This document shows, in pieces, positions 1-10,500 of a DNA stretch of 64,000 nucleotides. The notes beneath the pieces are model-generated. The model saw nothing but the letters and a program-made list of their open reading frames with translations. It was not told the DNA's origin and ran no database searches. Both the position numbers and the translations under genes were made by a program. Origin of the DNA: Verrucomicrobiia bacterium. Its GTDB lineage: Bacteria > Verrucomicrobiota > Verrucomicrobiia > Verrucomicrobiales > Akkermansiaceae. The stretch is from assembly GCA_030431475.1 (NCBI GenBank), contig JAUIJD010000014.1, positions 1-64,000 on the forward strand, given 5' to 3'. The first letter of the stretch is position 1, and every line of letters begins with the position of its first letter.

Positions 1-127
1 CTCCGTCAGCCCTTCACCCGCAAGGAAAACCACCAACAACCAAGACGTCATGGTGTCCGCAATGTGAGGCAATGGGCGCTCACCCGAGCCAAAGGCTTCG
101 GTGTCCTGTTTCAATGAGGCAACAGGG
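1..127. other. Left edge, no assigned gene
   Basis: Nothing here can be assigned. Two forward frames are open from the window edge. One ends in TGA at 65-67 after about 21 codons and the other ends near 118 after about 38 codons. Either could be the tail of a gene lying to the left, but neither tail is recognisable. From 345 to 432, on the other side of the repeat element, I also see no gene. Confidence 0.3.
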
Positions 128-344
128 CAGGGCGATCAAGCCAGGGAAGGGGTCATGCGGAACGTCGGGAATGGGGGAGCATGATGGACCTGATGGGCAG
201 GATGAATGGGATCCTTTTTCCAGTTTCCGGCATCTTGCAGGACGTTCCGCGCACCGTCGGACCGACAAAATTGAGATCTCATCATGCTCATCCTTTGAAT
301 CCTCTCCATCAAGCAACCAATCTCTCCCTGGCTTGATCACCCTG
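128..344 (+). repeat. MITE-like element, left copy (217 bp)
   Basis: The element is bounded by 20-bp terminal inverted repeats, 128-147 (CAGGGCGATCAAGCCAGGGA) and 325-344 (inverse), which match at 19 of 20 positions. A second copy lies in opposite orientation at 63698-63894. It encodes no transposase and is short enough to be a non-autonomous element. It carries a 20-bp segment at about 211-230 that the other copy lacks. No clear target-site duplication flanks it. Confidence 0.75.
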
Positions 345-432
345 TCGGTCGGTGGATGCGGTTTCGACGGCGCCCCGGAACGCGAGGCCTTCCGGATGAA
401 CGGCGGAGGGCCGTGAGTCGGCCGGCGATCGG

Positions 433-2412
433 TCACTCCGCGCGTTTGACCCCTTCGCTGGTCTGGATCACGCGCTTGATGGAGCCGTCGTCGTGGTAGT
501 GGAGTTCATCGACGCAGACGGAGCGATGGAAGCTGCCGCCGCCGTTGTGGCCCTCCCCGGCGCCCTGGTTGTGCTGCATCATGCCGCTGTGATAGAAGAA
601 GTAGTCCTTCCCCTTGAAGGTGATGATGCCCTGGTGGATCGTGTTGCTGTTCTGGGCTCCTTCGGCGATGAGGCCCTTGTAGACCCACGGTCCGGTGATG
701 CTTTTCGAGACGGAGTATCCGGTCTTCTCCGGAAAGCCGACGGCATAGCTGAGATAGTAGATGTCGTTGCGCTTGTGGATCCAGGGGGCCTCGGTGAAGA
801 CATTGCCCAGTTCCTCGTCGGGGATCACCTGGATCTCGCCATCGAGCTCGATCATGTTCGGCTTCAGCTTGGCGTAGTAGCACTTCTGGTTGCCCCAGAA
901 GAGCCACGCGGTTCCGTCGTCATCGATGTAGGTGGCGGGGTCGATGTCGTCCCAACTGATCCCGGTCGCCTTGGTCATGTCGTTGGTCACCAGCGCGGTG
1001 CCGCGGGCATCGACGAACGGACCGGTCGGCGAGTCGGCGACGGCGACCCCGAGCGCCTTGCCGTGGATCCTGCCGTGGTCGACGGTGACGTACCAGTAGA
1101 ACTTGCCGTCCTTCTCGACGGTGTGGGCGGCCCATGAGGTGGGGCCACCGCTCGACCATTTGAAATCGGACGGCTTCAGCGGCGAGCCGTGATCGACCCA
1201 CTCGACCATGTCGTCGGTGGAATACACCCGCCAGCGCGGCATGTGGTAGCGCGAGCCGTCGCCCTCGTCCTGGCCGACGTAGAGATACACCCGGCCGTCG
1301 TGGACCATGGGGGCCGGGTCGGCGGTGAAGACCTCGGTGATGATGGGGTTCGGCCGCGAGTCGGGCTTCTCGACTTTCGCGGTGAGGTCGTCGGGAATGG
1401 TGTAGGGGCCGTCGGCCACCGGCTCGCCGAAGACCGGCATGCCGTCCTCGGTCCACTTGATCGCCTGTGCGCGGGTCGCGCGATCCGGGTTGCGGAGCGG
1501 GTCGCCCTCGATGCGCTCGTAGCTGCGGGCGTGATAGACGAGGAGGTCCGTCTTGCCGTCGGGCGTGGTGGTGAAGCAGTTGTGGCCGGGCCCGTACTGG
1601 CTCGTCTCGCGGCTGCTCTTGAGGACGGGTTTCGGCGACTTGGTCCACGACTCGGGATCGAGCAGGTCGGCATCCGCGTCGGCGGTCAGCAGGCCGAGGC
1701 AGTACACGGCGCCGGTGCCGCTGGCCGAGTAGGTCATGAACACCTTGCCGTGGCGGATCAGCACGGCGGGCGCCTCGTTCACCCGGTGGGCGCGGGTTTC
1801 CCAGGCGTATTCCGGATGGGTCAGCATCACCGGTTCGCCGGTGATCGAGGTCGGGCTGTCCATCTCGGCGATGTAGATGTTGGTGCCGTCGTAGGGCTTT
1901 TCGCCGCGCTGGGTCCACGCGTAGTAGCGTTTGCCGTTGTGGGCGAAGGTGGTGGCGTCGAGCGAGAAGGACTCCCAGGCCAGTTCGACCTTGCCCTTCT
2001 CGACCCACTTGCCGGTCAGCGGGTTGGCGTCGGCGCATTCGAGGATGTGCGGGCGGATTTCCCAGACGTGCTCGGCGGGCGCGGCGGTGAAATGGATGTA
2101 CCACTTGCCGGCGACGTGGTGGATTTCCGGAGCCCAGATGTGCGCGCCCATCTCGCCGCGGTCGTGCTTGCGCCAGATCGTCTCGACCCTGGCGCTGGAA
2201 AGCCCGCCGATGGACTTCGCGCGGCGCAGTTCGATGCGGTCGTACTCGGGCACGGTGGCGACCATGTAGTAGTAGCCGTCGTCGTGGAGGAAGACGTGCG
2301 GATCGGCGCGTTGTTCGACGATGGGGTTGGTCCAGTCGGCGGCGGTGGCGGTGGAAACGGCACTGAAAAACGCGGCGGCGAGGAGGCTTCGGGAGATGGA
2401 GATCAGCTTCAT
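433..2412 (-). CDS. Secreted tandem GH43 glycosidase
   Basis: This is a predicted exported enzyme of 659 aa that cleaves arabinose- or xylose-containing glycans. The signal peptide spans residues 1-25 and ends in ATA-A. Two five-bladed propellers follow, at about 26-345 and 355-650. Each keeps a plausible GH43 triad of base Asp, modulating Asp and acid Glu: D37/D152/E213 in the first and D365/D491/E541 in the second (VFTEAPW). I chose the ATG at 2412 because it starts directly at the MKLIS signal peptide; the reading frame is open upstream to 2529 without a credible leader. The gene has no operon partner and lies divergent to the response regulator. Substrate cannot be fixed from sequence: alpha-L-arabinofuranosidase or beta-xylosidase activity is the family expectation. 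Two intact active sites in one chain suggest two linkages are cleaved. Confidence 0.88.
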   Translation of the reverse strand: MKLISISRSLLAAAFFSAVSTATAADWTNPIVEQRADPHVFLHDDGYYYMVATVPEYDRIELRRAKSIGGLSSARVETIWRKHDRGEMGAHIWAPEIHHVAGKWYIHFTAAPAEHVWEIRPHILECADANPLTGKWVEKGKVELAWESFSLDATTFAHNGKRYYAWTQRGEKPYDGTNIYIAEMDSPTSITGEPVMLTHPEYAWETRAHRVNEAPAVLIRHGKVFMTYSASGTGAVYCLGLLTADADADLLDPESWTKSPKPVLKSSRETSQYGPGHNCFTTTPDGKTDLLVYHARSYERIEGDPLRNPDRATRAQAIKWTEDGMPVFGEPVADGPYTIPDDLTAKVEKPDSRPNPIITEVFTADPAPMVHDGRVYLYVGQDEGDGSRYHMPRWRVYSTDDMVEWVDHGSPLKPSDFKWSSGGPTSWAAHTVEKDGKFYWYVTVDHGRIHGKALGVAVADSPTGPFVDARGTALVTNDMTKATGISWDDIDPATYIDDDGTAWLFWGNQKCYYAKLKPNMIELDGEIQVIPDEELGNVFTEAPWIHKRNDIYYLSYAVGFPEKTGYSVSKSITGPWVYKGLIAEGAQNSNTIHQGIITFKGKDYFFYHSGMMQHNQGAGEGHNGGGSFHRSVCVDELHYHDDGSIKRVIQTSEGVKRAE

Positions 2413-2598
2413 GAAAACGGGCCCGGGATTCGGGTAAACACGGATAAGGGAGGGGGGCGAAGGGGGCAAGCTCCCCATTCGTGGGAGAGGCGGCATGGCG
2501 GCTCCCCCAGGGGGACTTTCGTTCGCCAAAGGCGCTTCCGCTTCTTAAGCTGCCATTCATTCTGGCCGAGGCACGATCGCCGGCCGGCAGCGGATGGA

Positions 2599-3270
2599 AT
2601 GAAGATTCTGGTGATCGAAGACGACGAGGACGTGCGGGACAGTCTCAGGTTGACCCTCGAGGACGAGCATTTCGTCGTCGATACCGCCGAGGACGGCGAG
2701 GTCGGGCTCTATCGTGCCCGGGAGTGGAAGTATGACCTCATCGTCCTCGATGTGATGCTTCCGGAGCTGGACGGGTGGGGGGTTCTCGAGGCGTTGCGCA
2801 GCGCGAAGGTTCCGACGCCGGTGTTGATGCTCACCGCGCTCGATTCGCTCGACGACCGGGTGAAGGGGCTCAACCAAGGTGCCGACGATTACCTCGCCAA
2901 GCCCTTCAGTGAACGGGAGTTGCTGGCCCGGATCCGTGCGCTGCACCGGCGTTCGGTCGGGCAGGCCTCCGATGTTCTCGAATTCGGCGATGTCGCCGTC
3001 CGCACCAGCGAGCGTCGTGTCGAGCGGAAGGGCGCGCCGGTCGAGTTGACGGCGGCGCAGTACCGCATCGTCGAGTATCTCGCCCTTAGGGCCGGCAAGG
3101 TGGTGCCGGGTGGCGAGCTTGCGGAGGCGATCACCGGCGAGGACGAGAGTGCGATGTCCAATGTGATCGAGGTTCAGATCCATCACATCCGTCGGAAGCT
3201 CGGGAAAGCCTTCATCCAGAACCGCCGCGGCCTCGGCTACCTCGTCCCCCGGCCAGAGTCGCGATCATGA
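2599..3270 (+). CDS. OmpR-family response regulator
   Basis: A DNA-binding response regulator of 223 aa. The receiver domain (1-115) has the acidic pocket EDDED at 7-11, the phospho-acceptor Asp51 (IVLDVMLP) and the conserved Lys in LAKPF near 101. A winged-helix domain (about 125-220) ends in the typical RRGLGYLV segment. The frame is open far upstream, but MKILVIEDD at 2599 is the expected N-terminus. The stop overlaps the start of the histidine kinase gene by 4 bp (ATGA), so the two form a translationally coupled two-component pair. The genes regulated are not evident. The secreted protein that begins at 4860 directly follows and is a possible target or co-transcribed gene. Confidence 0.95.
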   Translation: MKILVIEDDEDVRDSLRLTLEDEHFVVDTAEDGEVGLYRAREWKYDLIVLDVMLPELDGWGVLEALRSAKVPTPVLMLTALDSLDDRVKGLNQGADDYLAKPFSERELLARIRALHRRSVGQASDVLEFGDVAVRTSERRVERKGAPVELTAAQYRIVEYLALRAGKVVPGGELAEAITGEDESAMSNVIEVQIHHIRRKLGKAFIQNRRGLGYLVPRPESRS

Positions 3271-4796
3271 ATCTCTCGCTCAAATGGCGGATCCAACTGT
3301 GGCACGCGCTGATTCTCGGCGGGGTGCTCGCGGTGCTCGGTGTCGGCTTCTACTACTACGAGCGTGCCCATCGGCTCGACCAGATCGACGACCAGCTTTT
3401 CAACCACATCTTCCCCATGGTCGGGACGCTGAGAATGAGGGAGGGCCCCGGCGGAAGGCGTTCGGGGCCTCCGCGCGACGGTCCCCGTCAAGCGCGGGAG
3501 AACGAGACGCCGACGAGCAGGCCGGAGCCCATCGGCGAATGGGTGCCGCGTGTGATGAATCCCACCGGCAAGGTTCAGCGCCAGCGCGCCACGGGTGACT
3601 TTTCACATCTCGCGCCGCCGCAGCGGGTCTTCGAGGAGGATTGGGTGCCGCTTGGGTTTTATGTGCGGGCCGAGGCGCGGGGCGGAGGGGGGCCAGCCTT
3701 CCAGTCCAGCAACTATCCCGGTCTCGAGATGCCCTCCGGATTCGGCCGCGGGTATTTCCTCCGTTTGCGCGACGGGCGATTCCGGGAGATCTACCATGAG
3801 GCGGGGCCTTTCGACGTGTTGATCGGTACCGACCTGACCGTGCATCAGCAGGGGCTCGCCCGGCTCAAATGGCAGATCGCCGGAGGGGCCTCGATGCTCT
3901 TCGGATTCGGCATGCTCGTCGGGTCGCTGCTGGTGTCCCGTGCCATCCGCCCGTTGGTCGAGATCGAGCAGGTCGCCGGCGAGATCGCCGAGGGCGAGCT
4001 GTCGCGGCGGATTCCGTCGTCGAGCCGATCGGGCGCGAAGGAGCTCCAGCAACTGACCGGCAACCTGAACCACGCCTTCGAGCAGCTTGAGGCGCTGTTC
4101 GACCGGCAGCGGCGCTTCACGGCGGATGCCTCGCACGAACTCCGGACGCCGCTGACCGCGCTGCTGGCGCAGATCGAACACGGGCTCAAGCGATCACGCT
4201 CGGAGGAGGAATACGCGCGCATTCTCGAAGTCTGCCAACGATCCGGTTCGAGGATCCGGCGCATCACCGAGCAGTTGATCGAGCTTTCCCGCTACGACTC
4301 GGGTCGGGCGGAGATGGACTTCGAGGAGATCTCGCTTGAGCCGATGCTGGTCTCGCTCGCCGAGGAACTCACCCCCTATGTCGAAGGGCGCGGGCACGCG
4401 CTCCATACCGATCTCGTTGCCTGCGAGCTGTCCTGCGACCCCTTCCGCCTCGAGCAGGTGATCACGAACTTCGTCAACAACGCCGTGCAGCACAACGAGC
4501 GGCCGGTGACCGTCACGCTGCGCAGCCGCCTCTCTGACGGCGAGTGCGTGATCGAGGTCATCGACAATGGCAGGGGGATCCGGGCGGAGAATCTCGACAA
4601 GCTCTTCGACCGCTTCTTCCGCGAAAGCGCCTCGCGGACCCGGGAGAACGGAAGCAGCAACGTCGGGCTCGGGCTCGCGATCTCCCAAGCGATCGTCAAG
4701 GCGCACGGCGGGCGGGTAGAGGTCTTGAGCGAACCCGATGTGGAGACCGTTTTCCGCGTGGCTCTTCCGCTGGAGGGACCACGAGTGGATTCCTGA
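3267..4796 (+). CDS. Membrane sensor histidine kinase
   Basis: The sensor kinase partner of the preceding regulator, 509 aa. TM1 lies at about 13-30 and TM2 at about 204-224. Between them is a periplasmic sensor loop of about 170 residues with a Gly/Arg/Pro-rich stretch near 55-90. After TM2 come a HAMP linker (225-275), a HisKA domain with His290 (ASHELRTPL), and a HATPase_c domain with an N box (FVNNAVQHN), G1 box (DNGRGI) and G2 box (GLGLAI). The organisation is that of the EnvZ/BaeS/CpxA type, with no PAS or receiver module. The loop has no recognised ligand-binding family, so the stimulus is unknown. It overlaps the regulator gene by 4 bp. Confidence 0.94.
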   Translation: MNLSLKWRIQLWHALILGGVLAVLGVGFYYYERAHRLDQIDDQLFNHIFPMVGTLRMREGPGGRRSGPPRDGPRQARENETPTSRPEPIGEWVPRVMNPTGKVQRQRATGDFSHLAPPQRVFEEDWVPLGFYVRAEARGGGGPAFQSSNYPGLEMPSGFGRGYFLRLRDGRFREIYHEAGPFDVLIGTDLTVHQQGLARLKWQIAGGASMLFGFGMLVGSLLVSRAIRPLVEIEQVAGEIAEGELSRRIPSSSRSGAKELQQLTGNLNHAFEQLEALFDRQRRFTADASHELRTPLTALLAQIEHGLKRSRSEEEYARILEVCQRSGSRIRRITEQLIELSRYDSGRAEMDFEEISLEPMLVSLAEELTPYVEGRGHALHTDLVACELSCDPFRLEQVITNFVNNAVQHNERPVTVTLRSRLSDGECVIEVIDNGRGIRAENLDKLFDRFFRESASRTRENGSSNVGLGLAISQAIVKAHGGRVEVLSEPDVETVFRVALPLEGPRVDS

Positions 4797-4859
4797 AAAA
4801 ATCCACCGAATTCCGGATCATTAAGGCTCCGTTAATTTTGAAACGGGTAGGACGGGGGC

Positions 4860-7451
4860 ATGAAATCGAGCTTCCGTCTCACCCGACTTCTTCTCGTCAT
4901 GGGGGCGTCTCCTGTCCTTGCCCATCCCTTCGACGCCACGCTGGACGACCTTCCCGAAGGCTTCGCCCTGTTCGGAGACTCCCAGCGGGCCAGCGGGGTG
5001 ATCGAGACCTACAACATCCCGGTCACGGGCTGGCCCGACCAACTCTCGATCTCGGCCGTGGGTGGCGACGGTGGACGGGCGAAGGCCACCACCACCGCCG
5101 GCGCGGACCAGTCGGGTACTGGCGGGGGTGGAGCGTCATTGGTCACCTCCTTCGCGGTCGATCCCGACGATGCCGACGCCCTCCGTCCCGGTGGCGAGAT
5201 CCGTTTCATCATCGGCAACAGTGGAGGCACGAACAATCGCAGCCAGCAGGCCGGCGGTGGCGGCGGCGGTGCCACAGGGGTCCTCTATCGTGCACCCGTC
5301 GATGGTGCCGACTGGGAAATCCTCTTGGTCGCGGGCGGTGGTGGCGGCGCGGCGGCCTCCACCAAGGTCGCCGACACCTTTGGCCGGGACGGCGGCAACG
5401 CGAACGCGGACAGCTCGGGTGACGACAGCTCCATGGCTGGAGGAACAAACGGAGAACGTGGTGGCAACTACACCGACGGCGCGGGCGGCGGCGGTGGTGT
5501 GGTTTCCGGCTGGGGCAATGAGGATCCAACAGGCGGCAGGATTGCCTCGCCAACGGGCAGCGCCGGGGGCTCGCCCCTCGATACCGGAGGCGACGGTGGC
5601 TTCGGCTACGTCGGTGGCGGGGCGGGGTGGAGTCTCGTCAGCGGCTTTACCTATGGCGGAGGGGGCGGGGGTGGCGGCGGCTACTCCGGCGGCGGAGCTG
5701 GTGACTTCGGAGAAAGCAGCGACAGCAAGAAGCCGGGCGGCGGCGGCGGCAGCTACATCGACTCCCGCGCGAATCCTGCCATCGCCAGTACCCGCAACGG
5801 CAGCGGGAACAACGGCAGTGCCATCTACCAGTCGCAATTCAATCCGGGCTGGGTTTCCGAAAGCCTCCCCGGCCCGACCATCGTCTCGGCCAACGGCACC
5901 TCCACCGAGGTGGCCTACACCGAGTCCCAGGGCATCAGCGTGCCGACGGCGGACGCGACCGACTACTATGGAAATGAGGTCACGGTGATCCCGAGCTACC
6001 CGGATGGCTTCATCAACCGCGTTCCCGGCACCTACACCATGACCTTCTCCGCCACCGACCAGTTCGGAGCGACCTCCACTTTGGAGCACACCCTCATCCT
6101 CCTCGATCCGCTGCCGCCCTCCTTCACGCTGGCCAGGAGCAACGTCACGGTGGTGGAGGACAGCGGCGACTACACGCGGACGAACTTCGCCACCGACATC
6201 GACACCGAGAACGAGGGCGTCTCCTTCCTCGGCTTCACGGTGACGAACGACAACAGCAGCCTCTTCTCATCGCAGCCCGCCATCAGCAACGACGGCACCC
6301 TGACTTTCACCCCTGCGGACGAGGCCTATGGTTCCGCGACCGTGTCGGTGGTGGGGACGAACGACATCACCTACACCGACGATGTCAGCTCGGACCCGCA
6401 GACCTTCACCATCACCGTGACGCGGGATTGGACGGATGACCCTCCGACCGACCTGACCTTGAGCAATCAGAGCGTTCCCGAGGGGACAAGCGTCATCGGC
6501 ACCATCACGGCCACCAGTTTCCCGGGAGATGTCGTCACTTTCGAAATCGATGAGACGGAGGGGGATGCCGAGGAAATCATGATCGACGCCACCAGTGGCG
6601 AACTGACCTTCGTCGAGGTTCCCGACTACGAGTCGCCCAACGACATCGGCGGCAACAACCGCTACCGCATCGAGGTCTTCGGAACCGGTGAAGAAGGCAC
6701 CGTGCGGCGGACCTTCTACATCGACGTGACCAACGTCAACGAGTCGCCGGAGGACATCACCCTCAGCCAGAACGAGGTCGAGGAGAACACCATCGACATC
6801 GGCACCGTGACCGCCACCGACCCCGAGGGCAGCCAGGTGTTCTTCACCCTGGCGGGTGGCGATGATGCGTCCCAGGTCTCCATCGGCTACACGAGCGGCG
6901 TGCTCACGTTCCGCACGGCCCCCGACTTTGAAAACCCGTCCGATGCGAACGGCGACAACATCTACGAGTTCAACCTCCGGGCCACCGACAACAGCCGCAG
7001 CCGGACGCTCGCGGTGCAGGTGATCGTCACCGATGCCGACGAGAGCGCTCTGGCGGTCTTTCGCACCACCTACGGCCTCGCGAGTGATGGCTCGGATGAC
7101 GGAGCGGACTGGTCCGGAAACGGGATCGCGAATCTCCAGTATTTCGTTTTCGGCCTGGGTGATCCGAGCGAGTCGAGCGTGGACCGGAGTCTGCTGCCGA
7201 CACTGTCGATGGATGGTGAGAGCGTGACCTTCAGCTACCGCTACGCTTTCCCGACCGAGGGCTTCACGGTCCGCGGGGTGAGCTCGACAGACCTGCAGTC
7301 GTGGGACGGTTTCGAAAGCCTCATCGGCACCGATGAAGAGCCGCTGAATACCGATGTGGAGGCGGATGGCGAGGGCTTTGTCCGGGTGACCACGACCTTT
7401 CCGATCGGAAGCGCCAGCCGCTTCTTCGCGGTCGATGTGGAGAGCTTCTAA
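4860..7451 (+). CDS. Large secreted Gly-rich and cadherin-like protein
   Basis: An exported protein of 863 aa with a signal peptide (1-21, ending VLA-H). Residues about 45-320 form a glycine-rich domain full of GGGGG runs, resembling the ALK-type glycine-rich domain. An Ig/HYR-like module follows at about 335-420 (DQFGATS), then cadherin-like repeats with NESPEDITLS and TATDPEGS calcium-binding-type motifs (about 430-735). The C-terminal 130 residues contain a degenerate EF-hand-like loop (DGSDDGADWSGNGI) followed by NLQYFVFGL, an arrangement common at the ends of verrucomicrobial exported proteins. It is probably a cell-surface or matrix adhesin. No catalytic motif is seen. It starts 63 bp after the kinase gene, and its TAA stop is followed at once by a REP-like palindrome. 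Confidence 0.85.
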   Translation: MKSSFRLTRLLLVMGASPVLAHPFDATLDDLPEGFALFGDSQRASGVIETYNIPVTGWPDQLSISAVGGDGGRAKATTTAGADQSGTGGGGASLVTSFAVDPDDADALRPGGEIRFIIGNSGGTNNRSQQAGGGGGGATGVLYRAPVDGADWEILLVAGGGGGAAASTKVADTFGRDGGNANADSSGDDSSMAGGTNGERGGNYTDGAGGGGGVVSGWGNEDPTGGRIASPTGSAGGSPLDTGGDGGFGYVGGGAGWSLVSGFTYGGGGGGGGGYSGGGAGDFGESSDSKKPGGGGGSYIDSRANPAIASTRNGSGNNGSAIYQSQFNPGWVSESLPGPTIVSANGTSTEVAYTESQGISVPTADATDYYGNEVTVIPSYPDGFINRVPGTYTMTFSATDQFGATSTLEHTLILLDPLPPSFTLARSNVTVVEDSGDYTRTNFATDIDTENEGVSFLGFTVTNDNSSLFSSQPAISNDGTLTFTPADEAYGSATVSVVGTNDITYTDDVSSDPQTFTITVTRDWTDDPPTDLTLSNQSVPEGTSVIGTITATSFPGDVVTFEIDETEGDAEEIMIDATSGELTFVEVPDYESPNDIGGNNRYRIEVFGTGEEGTVRRTFYIDVTNVNESPEDITLSQNEVEENTIDIGTVTATDPEGSQVFFTLAGGDDASQVSIGYTSGVLTFRTAPDFENPSDANGDNIYEFNLRATDNSRSRTLAVQVIVTDADESALAVFRTTYGLASDGSDDGADWSGNGIANLQYFVFGLGDPSESSVDRSLLPTLSMDGESVTFSYRYAFPTEGFTVRGVSSTDLQSWDGFESLIGTDEEPLNTDVEADGEGFVRVTTTFPIGSASRFFAVDVESF

Positions 7452-7453
7452 TG

Positions 7454-7476
7454 AAGCGCCGATGATGAAATCGGCA
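7454..7476. repeat. REP-like palindrome, GCCGAT family
   Basis: GCCGAT-GATGAA-ATCGGC forms a 6-bp stem and lies 3 bp after the stop of the secreted protein gene. The core AGCGCCGATGATGAAATCGG recurs at 38686-38756. There is no T-run, so it is not a standard terminator. Confidence 0.65.
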
Positions 7477-7552
7477 CCGCCTGCTCGTCGGCCCGCGCAA
7501 CTCTGAAGGCAGTCCGCACTTCACCAGCGACTTCCTTGTCTCCTCATGTAAT

Positions 7553-7578
7553 TGCCGATCTCATGATCGGCGCTCCAC
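7553..7578. repeat. REP-like palindrome overlapping the RND gene end
   Basis: GCCGAT-CTCATG-ATCGGC is followed by GCTCCA. It belongs to the same family as the copies at 7454 and 38686. On the minus strand the repeat supplies the last codons (ERRS) and the TGA stop of the RND permease gene. Confidence 0.65.
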
Positions 7579-10500
7579 CAGCTCCAAGGCGGCATCGACC
7601 CGCTTCGAGGTGGCGTTCGGGCTGCCGGTGCGGCGGGAGATGAGGCGGTAGATGACCGGGACAACGAAGAGCGTGAAGACGGCCGAGAGGGCCACGCCGA
7701 AGAGGATCACCACGCCGACGACGAAGCGGGTCTCCGAGCCGGCGCCGGAGCTGATGACCAGCGGCAGCGAGCCCATCACGGTGGTCAGGCCGGTCATGAC
7801 GATGGGGCGGAAACGCAGCACCGAGGCCTCGACCACCGCCTCGTCGAAGCCCCGGCCCTCGTCGCGAAGCTGGTTGATGAACTCGACGATCAGGATCCCG
7901 TTCTTTGCCGCCAGGCCGATCAGCATGATCAGGCCGATCTGGCTGTAGATGCTCTGCGCCTGACCCGTGACCCACAGGCCGAGCAGCGCCCCGGCGACCG
8001 CGACCGGCACGCTGAGCAGGATGGTGAAGGGATGCACGAAGCTCTCGAACTGCGCTGCCAGCACGAGGAACACGACCACCAGTGCCAGGGCGAAGACGAA
8101 CAGCGCCGACTCGCCCTCCTCGCGCAGGTCGCGCGACTCGCCCTTGTAGTCGATCACCGCCTCGTCGGGCAGCGTTTCGGCGGCGACGCCATCGAGGTAG
8201 TCGAGCGCCTCGCTCAGCGGGTAGCCGGGCGCGAGGTTGGCTTCGAGGGTGATCGCGCGGATCCGGTTGAAGCGGTTCAGCGCGCCGGAGTCGGCGAACT
8301 CGCGCAGCTTGACCAGGTTCGACAGCGGGATCAGCTCGCCGCTGCGCTCGGAGCGGACGAAGACGTTCTGCAGGTCGTCCGGCGAGCGCTTGTCGTCCCA
8401 CTCGCCCTCGACGATCACGTCGTATTCCTCGCCGCCGGTGGTGAAGGTGGTCACCTGGCGCCCGCCGAGGAAGGTCTCGAGCGTGCGGCCGAGGTTGCTC
8501 ACCGAGACGCCGAGGTCGGCGGCGCGGGTGCGGTCGATGTCGACGCCGATCTGCGGCTTGGTCTCCTTGTAGTCCCAGTCGAGACCGACCAGCTTCGGAT
8601 TCTCCCGCGCCTTCGCCACGACCCGGTCGCGCCATTCGGTGAGCGCCTCGTAGGTGGGTCCGCCGATGACGAACTGCACCGGCTTCTGCAGGCCGCGGGT
8701 GAGCCCCTGGCGCATGATCACGAAGTGCTGCATGCCGCGCAGGTCGGAGAGCTTTTCGCGCACCTCGGCCATGATCTCGTCCGACGGCCGACGCTCCGAC
8801 CAGTCGTTGAGGTTGATGATGGTGACGACCTGGTTGTAGTCGACCGCCGCGCCGAAGCCGCGCGGCACGCGCACCAGCACCCGCTGCGCCTCGCCGTTGT
8901 CGATGAGATACATCAAGCGCTTCTCGATCTCGCCGGCCATGTCGAGGCTGTAGCCGTAACTCGTGCCCTCCGGTGCCTTCGACGTGACGAAGAACGCGCC
9001 GCGGTCCTCGCGCGGGGTGAACTCGCTCGGCAGCTCGCGGAAGAGCCACCAGCTCGCGCCCATGGTCGCCGCGACCAGCAGCACGCCGAGCCACGCCGCG
9101 CGCAGGAGTTTCCCCAGGCACCAGCGGTAGCCGGCCTCGAGCCTGCGGAACACGCAGGACACCGCCCGGGTGAGCGGGTTGCTCCGCGTGGCGGCGTCGG
9201 CCTTCAGGACCTTCGAGGCGAGCATCGGGGATAGCGTGAGCGCGACGAAGGAGGAGAAACCGACCGCCACCGCCAGCGTCACCGCGAACTCGGTGAAGAG
9301 TTTGCCGGTGTCGCCGCTCAGAAAGGTGATGGGCACGAAGACGGCGATCAGCACCAAGGTCGTCGCCACCACCGCGAAGCCGACCTGCCGGGTGCCGAGA
9401 TAGGCGGCGGCCAGGGGCTTTTCGCCGTTCTCAAGGCGGCGATAGATGTTCTCCAACACCACGATCGCATCATCGACCACCAGACCGATCGCCAGCACCA
9501 GTGCCAGCAGCGTGAGGATGTTCACCGAGAAATCGAAGCCGTAGAGCAGGGTCGCGGTGCCGATCAACGACACCGGCACGGTGACCGCCGGCACCAGCGT
9601 CGCCCGCAGGCTGCCGAGGAAGAGATAGATGACCAGCACCACCAGGCCGATCGCGATCAGCAGCGTGTTGCGCACTTCGCGCAGCGAGGCCTCGATGAAA
9701 ATGGAGGTGTCGTAGCTTTGCTCGAGCGCCATCCCCTCGGGCAGCGTCTTGCGAACGGCCTCGGCCTCCTTCTTGGCGGCGCGCGCGACCTCGAGGGTGT
9801 TGGCGCGCGACTGCTTGATGATCCCGACGCCGGTCATCGGCACGCCGTTTCCGCGGAAACTCAGCCGGGGTCGCTCGGCACCCAGCTCAACCTCCGCGAC
9901 CTCGTCCAGCCTCACCTGATAGCCGTCCTCGCCGCGGGCGACGATCAGCGCGCGGAAGGTCTCGGGATCGACGTATTCGCGCCCGAGCCGCACGGTGAAC
10001 TGGCGGTCGAGGCTTTGCACGGTGCCGGCGGGAAATTCGACATTCTGCGTGCGCAGCGCCTCCTCGATGTCGGCCACCGTCAGGCCGCGGGCGGCGAGCG
10101 CGTTGCGATCGACCCACACCCGCATCGCGTAGCGCGAGGCGCCGCTGAGCCGCACCCGCGCCACGCCCGGCAGCACCGCGAAGCGATCGGCGATGTAGCG
10201 GTCGGCGTAGTCGACGAGCTGCAGCGGCGTCATGCCTTCACCGGTCAGGTTCAGCCACATCAGCACCTCGGCCGAGGCGTCCTGCTTGGTGATCTGCGGC
10301 GGCTCGGCTTCCTCGGGAAGCTCGGCGAGCAAGGTCGACACCGCCTCGCGCAGGTCGTTCGCCGCGGCGTCGATGTCGCGATCGACGAGGAACTCGACGG
10401 TGACGGTGGAAACTTCGTCCACACTCGAAGACTCGATCGTCTTGATCGCCTCGACCGTGCTCACCGAGTCCTCGATGCGCTGGGTGATGCGGCGTTCGAC

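Noticed and set aside
1189-2598. N-terminal extension of the response regulator by 470 residues
   Set aside because: It is the antisense of the GH43 gene; the receiver domain starts exactly at 2599.
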